A stretch of DNA of 23,189 bases, taken from IMG/VR virus record IMGVR_UViG_3300044731_000902, positions 1 through 23,189 of that record, one strand, 5' to 3'. The notes beneath the pieces are model-generated. The model saw nothing but the letters and a program-made list of their open reading frames with translations. It was not told the DNA's origin and did no database searches. Of this stretch, positions 19,330 through 23,189 are shown piece after piece. Every line of letters starts with the position of its first letter. The first letter of the stretch is position 1. Source of the DNA: a virus. The position numbers and the translations under genes are program-made.

Positions 19330-21212
19330 TGGCTGACGACAAAAAACCAATGCCGCAATGGATTAAGAACTCACTTCTTCCTGAAAGCACAAAACAATAT
19401 CTTTACGAACAATGGCTTAATGGCACACTTGACACAAAAGCACCGCCACAAGACTGGGGTTTAATCACAGACGTCGCCGAAGCAATCAGAAAATTAACTT
19501 TTAAAAAACCGAAAATACGTACCGACGTATTCCCTAAACAATCATTAGAACAACTACAACAAGCAAGTTCAGAAATTGCTCAGAACCGCAACGACTTAAG
19601 ACTTGCGATTTCGGAAACAGACGGCATTGACGTAATTTTTAAAGGCGAAACATTAACTCTTGACGAAGCGATTAAACAAGAACGCAACCTGTCAATAGTC
19701 AATGACCAATACAAAAACTCTATTCAACGCAAAAAACCAAAAGTAAAAGACGCTGACCCAAATCTTCAAGTTTCTTTAGAAACAGCACAAATGAATAGTG
19801 ACGAAGCATACCAAACAATGCTTCAAGAAATTACGGCATTTCCTGAAACATCTCAACCTTTCCGCGACAGATATTTTGCGACCCTGAAAACATTAGACCA
19901 AGTTGAAACCAAGGCATTGAACGCTGGATTAAAGATACCTAAATCGGTTACGGTCAATATGGGATTACCAACACGCGATGTTACGGCTGCACCAACAACT
20001 GCTGAAGCACTTAGAGCACCTGTCGCAACTAGACCACCATCTGGTATTGCCGCACAACAAGGGATGGGTGCAACTGCCGCAACCCCAGTAGAAGACCGCG
20101 CTGAACAAGCCCGTTTCGCTCGAATCAAAACAGGCGAACTTAAACCTGGCACAAAAACAACACCAACTCCAACACCTGTTGAACCACCTACACCTACTGA
20201 AACAGTTGTGCCTGCCACCCCAGTAGTTAACGCAAAAGAAAGAACAACATTCGTCAACACACAACTCGCTGCACGTGGCTTAGAAAACACACCAGCAAAC
20301 CGAGAAATGTTACGCAAAGAATACAAAACAACAGCCGCCACAGCAACAACAGAACAACCAGCGGCAATTAGCACAGCATGGGAAACAACATTCCGAGAAC
20401 AATTCCCAGCAAAAACATGGCTGCTAGACCTCGACCGCACCAAATACCCTGGACTGTTCAAACTATTAAACACAGCCATATCGCAACAATGGTATAAATC
20501 AACAGAAGGCTTAAATAGATTCGCCGCATCACTAGATGCAACAGACTTCTACAAAGAACTATCAACATCAAAACAACTAAAAACCATTCAATCCCTAGTA
20601 GGCACATTAGGTTTCGAAGGTAGCGATTTCACCAAATTTGTATCTGATTCAATCAACATGGGATACCAAGGAGACATCCTTAAACAAAAAGTTTACAGCG
20701 AAGTATTCAAAAAAGACGAATCAGGCAACTACGTCAACCCGACAGCCCTGGCTCGCACCCAAAAATCTGCAGATTACATCAGCACACAAAACATCGCTAA
20801 AGCATTCTTCAACCGAAACCCAGCAGACTCCGACATCGAAAAAGTTTTAACAGGTCAAATGCTCTCATCTGACTACGAACGCCAACAAAGAGAGTTCGCT
20901 AAAACACGCTACGGACATCTATCAAACCTGCTAGACCAAGGCATGACATTAGAAAGCATCGCTTCGGCATACCAAACCACAGCATCAAGACTTCTGGAAC
21001 GCAACATCAATGACATCGATATGTCCACAGGCGCATTTGAACAGGCTGTATCGTTCGGCGAAGAAGGTAAAAAGCGTTTGATGACAAACAGCGAATGGGA
21101 AAAACTATTACGCTCCGACCCACAGTACGGTTGGGAAAGAACCAGCAGCGCTAAAGATGAAGCACGGGCTTTGTCGGCTAATATTGCCCAAGCATTTGGA
21201 AGGATTATCTAA
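19329..21212 (+). CDS. Internal-virion-like protein (627 aa)
   Basis: A helical N-terminal part (1-190) is separated by a Pro/Thr linker (about 270-300, TPTPTPVEPPTPTETVVPAT) from a large helical C-terminal domain. The end of the protein (YGWERTSSAKDEARALSANI followed by AQAFGR) is a signature I recognise in actinophage proteins encoded between portal and capsid. The middle has ISTQNIAKAFFNRNPADSDI, a helical unit like that in the 272-residue protein. The Pro linker suggests two separately folding parts. Likely a minor head or ejection protein; it is not a tape measure by position. Ribosome site AAAGGA; the start overlaps the previous stop. Confidence 0.58.
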   Translation: MADDKKPMPQWIKNSLLPESTKQYLYEQWLNGTLDTKAPPQDWGLITDVAEAIRKLTFKKPKIRTDVFPKQSLEQLQQASSEIAQNRNDLRLAISETDGIDVIFKGETLTLDEAIKQERNLSIVNDQYKNSIQRKKPKVKDADPNLQVSLETAQMNSDEAYQTMLQEITAFPETSQPFRDRYFATLKTLDQVETKALNAGLKIPKSVTVNMGLPTRDVTAAPTTAEALRAPVATRPPSGIAAQQGMGATAATPVEDRAEQARFARIKTGELKPGTKTTPTPTPVEPPTPTETVVPATPVVNAKERTTFVNTQLAARGLENTPANREMLRKEYKTTAATATTEQPAAISTAWETTFREQFPAKTWLLDLDRTKYPGLFKLLNTAISQQWYKSTEGLNRFAASLDATDFYKELSTSKQLKTIQSLVGTLGFEGSDFTKFVSDSINMGYQGDILKQKVYSEVFKKDESGNYVNPTALARTQKSADYISTQNIAKAFFNRNPADSDIEKVLTGQMLSSDYERQQREFAKTRYGHLSNLLDQGMTLESIASAYQTTASRLLERNINDIDMSTGAFEQAVSFGEEGKKRLMTNSEWEKLLRSDPQYGWERTSSAKDEARALSANIAQAFGRII

Positions 21213-22366
21213 TGTCAATGTCACCGAACGACCCACGTTTAGTAGGGCTACCTGAAGAAGACTTGGCAACAATGATGCCAAATTTTAATAGAGGCGAAAC
21301 CACCGCAACAGTTAATCCAACTTTGGTTTATGAAGCCGCAGGTCTATACGGAGACACAGCCACATCACAATACATTCGCGACCTTCAAGCAGGCGTCAAC
21401 GTTGGCGCTGGCACAGTTGAACAAAGAAATGCTGCACTCAATATTCTTATTGAACAAGGCAAACAAGCCCAATCTGCTCGTGACGCCGCTGCTGCCGCTG
21501 CTGCCACTACCACAGCCCGTAAAACAACACCAACATCTGTTACACCATCTGACGGCGGTGAAACAGCCACAACAATCCTCACCAACACCCTCAAATTTTA
21601 TGGGCTAGACGACCCAGAACTAGTCAACGAAATCCGTGCAGCGCTCGCAAACCGAACCATCACAGGCTCATCAAGCATCGACGAAATCGGTATCCAACTA
21701 CGAGAATCACCAGCATTCAAACGACGATTCGTAGCAAACGAACAACGCCGAGCAGCAGGCAAACCCGTCTACTCTGTGAGCCAACTACTCCAACTTGAAT
21801 CACAATACCGAAGAAACCTACGAGACTCAGGAATGCCAGCAGGGTTCTACGACGACCCGACATCACTAACAAACTTCATTGTCAACGATGTCTCTCCAGA
21901 CGAAATCTTGGCACGAGTAACACAGGGCTATCAGGCTGTACGCAACGCCGACCCAACCGTAGTCAACGAACTAAAAACGCTATACAACCTCGATGACGGC
22001 TCAATCGCAGCGTTCTTCCTAGACCCGCAGAAAGCCCAAGACAACATCCTGCGTGCCGCCAGAGCCGCTGAGGTTGCCGCTCAAGCCCGCAAACAAGCAG
22101 GCATAGCCCTAACAGCCACATCCGCTGAAGAACTAGTCCGCCAAGGCGTCACCGAAGCCGAAGCCCAAGCAGGATTCACCACCTTCAAACAACAAGAAAG
22201 CCTATACAGACCGTTAATGGGCGAAGAAGCCTTAACCCAAGAAGAAGCCATCGCAGGCACCCTCGGCACAAGCGCACAAGCAGCCCAACGAGTAGGCACA
22301 CGCAAACGACGCCGCCGAGGAGAATTCGAAGCAGGCGGAAAAGTCAACCTACAAACAATCGAATAG
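21212..22366 (+). CDS. Conserved actinophage virion protein (384 aa)
   Basis: After an N-terminal region and an Ala/Thr linker (about 88-115), the core reads YRRNLRDSGMPAGFYDDPTS, then FIVNDVSPDEILARVTQGYQ, then GSIAAFFLDPQKAQDNIL and a helix-rich segment (ATSAEELVRQGVTEAEAQAG). The FYDDPxxxxxFIxxDVSPxEIxxR and AxFLDPxxA patterns are common in actinophage proteins next to scaffold and capsid genes. The C-terminus is strongly basic (RKRRRRGEFEAGGK), as if to touch DNA inside the head. It is the last gene before a new promoter. Exact role unknown. Confidence 0.66.
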   Translation: MSMSPNDPRLVGLPEEDLATMMPNFNRGETTATVNPTLVYEAAGLYGDTATSQYIRDLQAGVNVGAGTVEQRNAALNILIEQGKQAQSARDAAAAAAATTTARKTTPTSVTPSDGGETATTILTNTLKFYGLDDPELVNEIRAALANRTITGSSSIDEIGIQLRESPAFKRRFVANEQRRAAGKPVYSVSQLLQLESQYRRNLRDSGMPAGFYDDPTSLTNFIVNDVSPDEILARVTQGYQAVRNADPTVVNELKTLYNLDDGSIAAFFLDPQKAQDNILRAARAAEVAAQARKQAGIALTATSAEELVRQGVTEAEAQAGFTTFKQQESLYRPLMGEEALTQEEAIAGTLGTSAQAAQRVGTRKRRRRGEFEAGGKVNLQTIE

Positions 22367-22374
22367 TGAGATAG

Positions 22375-22403
22375 TTGACAACACCAAACAAGGTGTGTAA
22401 TAT
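22375..22403 (+). promoter_or_regulatory. Strong promoter for scaffold and capsid genes
   Basis: TTGACA (22375-22380), spacer of 17, TAATAT (22398-22403): the best promoter in the window. The spacer contains a perfect inverted repeat ACACC-AAACAA-GGTGT (22381-22396), a possible repressor or activator site. Transcription would start about 120 bases before the scaffold gene and so add to read-through from the terminase operon. Confidence 0.78.
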
Positions 22404-22427
22404 CGAACGTGATACGAAAGTAGGAAC

Positions 22428-22454
22428 CTACACAGAATCCCCCAGTCTGTGTGG
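22428..22454 (+). promoter_or_regulatory. Leader hairpin 1, possible pseudoknot
   Basis: A nine-pair stem (one G-U) joins 22428-22436 and 22446-22454 around a nine-base loop ATCCCCCAG. The CCCC of the loop could pair with GGGG at 22463-22466, giving an H-type pseudoknot. Lies in the leader of the scaffold gene; role unknown, may stabilise the mRNA. Confidence 0.5.
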
Positions 22455-22484
22455 AGCAATTCGGGGTGACAAATCAATAGCAGC

Positions 22485-22507
22485 CATCACATACCTCTGA
22501 TGTGATG
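22485..22507 (+). promoter_or_regulatory. Leader hairpin 2 before scaffold start
   Basis: CATCACAT (22485-22492) and ATGTGATG (22500-22507) are perfect inverted repeats of eight bases with a seven-base loop. It ends about 12 bases before the GGAGAG ribosome site of the scaffold gene, so it could shape access of ribosomes or protect the mRNA end. A T-run is absent, so it is not an intrinsic terminator. Confidence 0.55.
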
Positions 22508-22530
22508 TGGGCAGAAACGGAGAGTGCCAT

Positions 22531-22980
22531 ATGTCAGAGTTTGACAACTACGACAGCGAAGACCAGATAGAAGAATCCGAAACCCGAAACCCAGTTAGGG
22601 CAAGGATGAAGCAACTGGAAAAGGAAACCGCAGACCTACGAAAGCAGGTAGCGGAAGCCGAGTCAGCGAAACGAGAATTAGCATTTGTTAAAGCAGGCAT
22701 TGACCCGCTTCAACCGATGTCAAAATATTTCGTTAAAGCATACGATGGCGACCTTAACCCAGATGCGATTCGTCAGGCTGCTGTAGAGGCGCAATTGATT
22801 AGTCCACCCCAGACTCAACCATCTGCGGATGAGATGCAGGCATGGCAGCGAACCAATAAAGTCGCCGCTGGAAGCCAAACATCTCAACCACCAGTTGATT
22901 GGGCACGAAGGTTAAACGAAGCAACTTCGCCACGAGAAGTAGAACAAATTTTGTCTGAGGCACGGGCAGCACAACAATAA
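22531..22980 (+). CDS. Capsid scaffolding protein (putative)
   Basis: Start set at ATG 22531, with GGAGAG nine bases upstream; the GTG at 22507 lies in a leader hairpin. The 149 residues are acidic, with a charged coiled-coil-like helix (RMKQLEKETADLRKQVAEAE, then SAKRELAFVKAG) and a Gln/Ala-rich C-terminal half ending in a helix (SPREVEQILSEARAAQQ). Such short, acidic, coiled-coil proteins encoded directly before the capsid gene act as scaffolds for prohead assembly and are later removed. No protease gene is visible in the window, so removal may happen by exit rather than by cleavage. Assignment rests on context and composition. Confidence 0.75.
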   Translation: MSEFDNYDSEDQIEESETRNPVRARMKQLEKETADLRKQVAEAESAKRELAFVKAGIDPLQPMSKYFVKAYDGDLNPDAIRQAAVEAQLISPPQTQPSADEMQAWQRTNKVAAGSQTSQPPVDWARRLNEATSPREVEQILSEARAAQQ

Positions 22981-23012
22981 TATCCCCCTCAAAACAAAAG
23001 GAATAAATAATC

Positions 23013-23189
23013 ATGGCAGGCGAAACCCAACTCTCGTCACTCTCGGTAGACCAGGTAGCATTCGACCGTCTTGCGTACTTCGCATTACGTTCAGAACTCT
23101 TGTTCGACCAAGCAGCAGACGTACAACCAGTACAACAGGCAATGCCTGGAACTGGCGTCACATTCACCATCTTCGCAGACATTTCGGCA
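23013..23189 (+). CDS. Major capsid protein, N-terminal part
   Basis: The 59 codons from ATG 23013 to the window edge read AGETQLSSLSVDQVAFDRLA, then YFALRSELLFDQAADVQPVQ, then QAMPGTGVTFTIFADISA. The pattern AxDRxAYFALRxELxFDxxADVxP...MPGxxVTFTI is the start of HK97-fold capsid proteins of actinophages. AAAGGAA stands upstream. Position after the scaffold gene agrees. The gene is cut by the window end. Confidence 0.85.
   Translation, partial: MAGETQLSSLSVDQVAFDRLAYFALRSELLFDQAADVQPVQQAMPGTGVTFTIFADISA

Noticed and set aside
19853-20479. 208-residue minus-strand frame opposite the 627-residue protein
   Set aside because: Val/Ser/Gly-rich antisense shadow of the Pro/Thr linker region.
1-23189. 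CRISPR arrays, insertion sequences and integrase attachment sites
   Set aside because: No regularly spaced repeats, transposase, integrase or terminal inverted repeats were seen.

Overview
The window is part of a double-stranded DNA bacteriophage genome whose host is very probably an actinobacterium. Phage identity rests on a large terminase subunit, a portal protein, a scaffold-like protein and the start of a major capsid protein, in that order. The actinobacterial host is inferred from a WhiB-type iron-sulfur regulator gene (only known from Actinobacteria and their phages) and from protein families seen in actinophages. The moderate GC content and A/C-rich coding strands suggest a lower-GC host than Mycobacterium or Streptomyces. 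The genus cannot be named from sequence alone.

Region 1 (1-3999, rightward) is a tightly overlapping recombination and DNA-handling operon: the tail of a YqaJ-type exonuclease, a Rad52-like annealing protein, a ribbon-helix-helix protein, two PD-(D/E)XK nuclease-like proteins, a secreted lytic transglycosylase-like protein, SSB, several small proteins and WhiB. Region 2 (4050-8631, leftward) is a string of 18 small, mostly acidic proteins. Twelve are conserved-looking or featureless unknowns, and others are tiny zinc-ribbon, SH3-like or single-helix membrane proteins. Several were found only by reading overlapping start/stop codons. Region 3 (about 8632-9430) is a mostly non-coding divergent region with A-tracts, a G-rich run and inverted repeats. 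Region 4 (9431-23189, rightward) is the virion operon: terminase, portal, a Pro/Ala/Gln-rich protein, a 1612-residue virion protein, three further internal or structural proteins, a scaffold-like protein and the capsid protein.

The most interesting signals are in the leftward region. Three gaps of about 93-101 nt (5560-5652, 8094-8191, 8330-8430) are each filled by the same kind of folded RNA on the minus strand: an outer stem P1, a 12-13 nt linker, hairpin P2, one unpaired A, the closing P1 strand, a short ACAA/ACTA-like joint, and hairpin P3, just upstream of a strong AGGGGAA ribosome binding site. The stems differ in sequence but keep pairing, so the fold is supported by compensatory change. 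Copy 1 carries a perfect tRNA T-arm in P2. I do not recognise it as a named family.

The same region has two near-duplicate promoters (TTGACA, 17 bp, TACAST). Each has a CRP-like palindrome (TGTGA-N6-TCACA type) centred at exactly the same distance from the -35 box. A third promoter has the palindrome one helical turn further away. Two of the three also carry a GTTAGG-N4-CCTAAC palindrome resembling part of a DtxR/IdeR iron box. The scaffold and capsid genes have their own strong promoter and a structured leader. Together these suggest that the leftward genes may be wired to host global regulators, and that capsid expression gets an extra boost.
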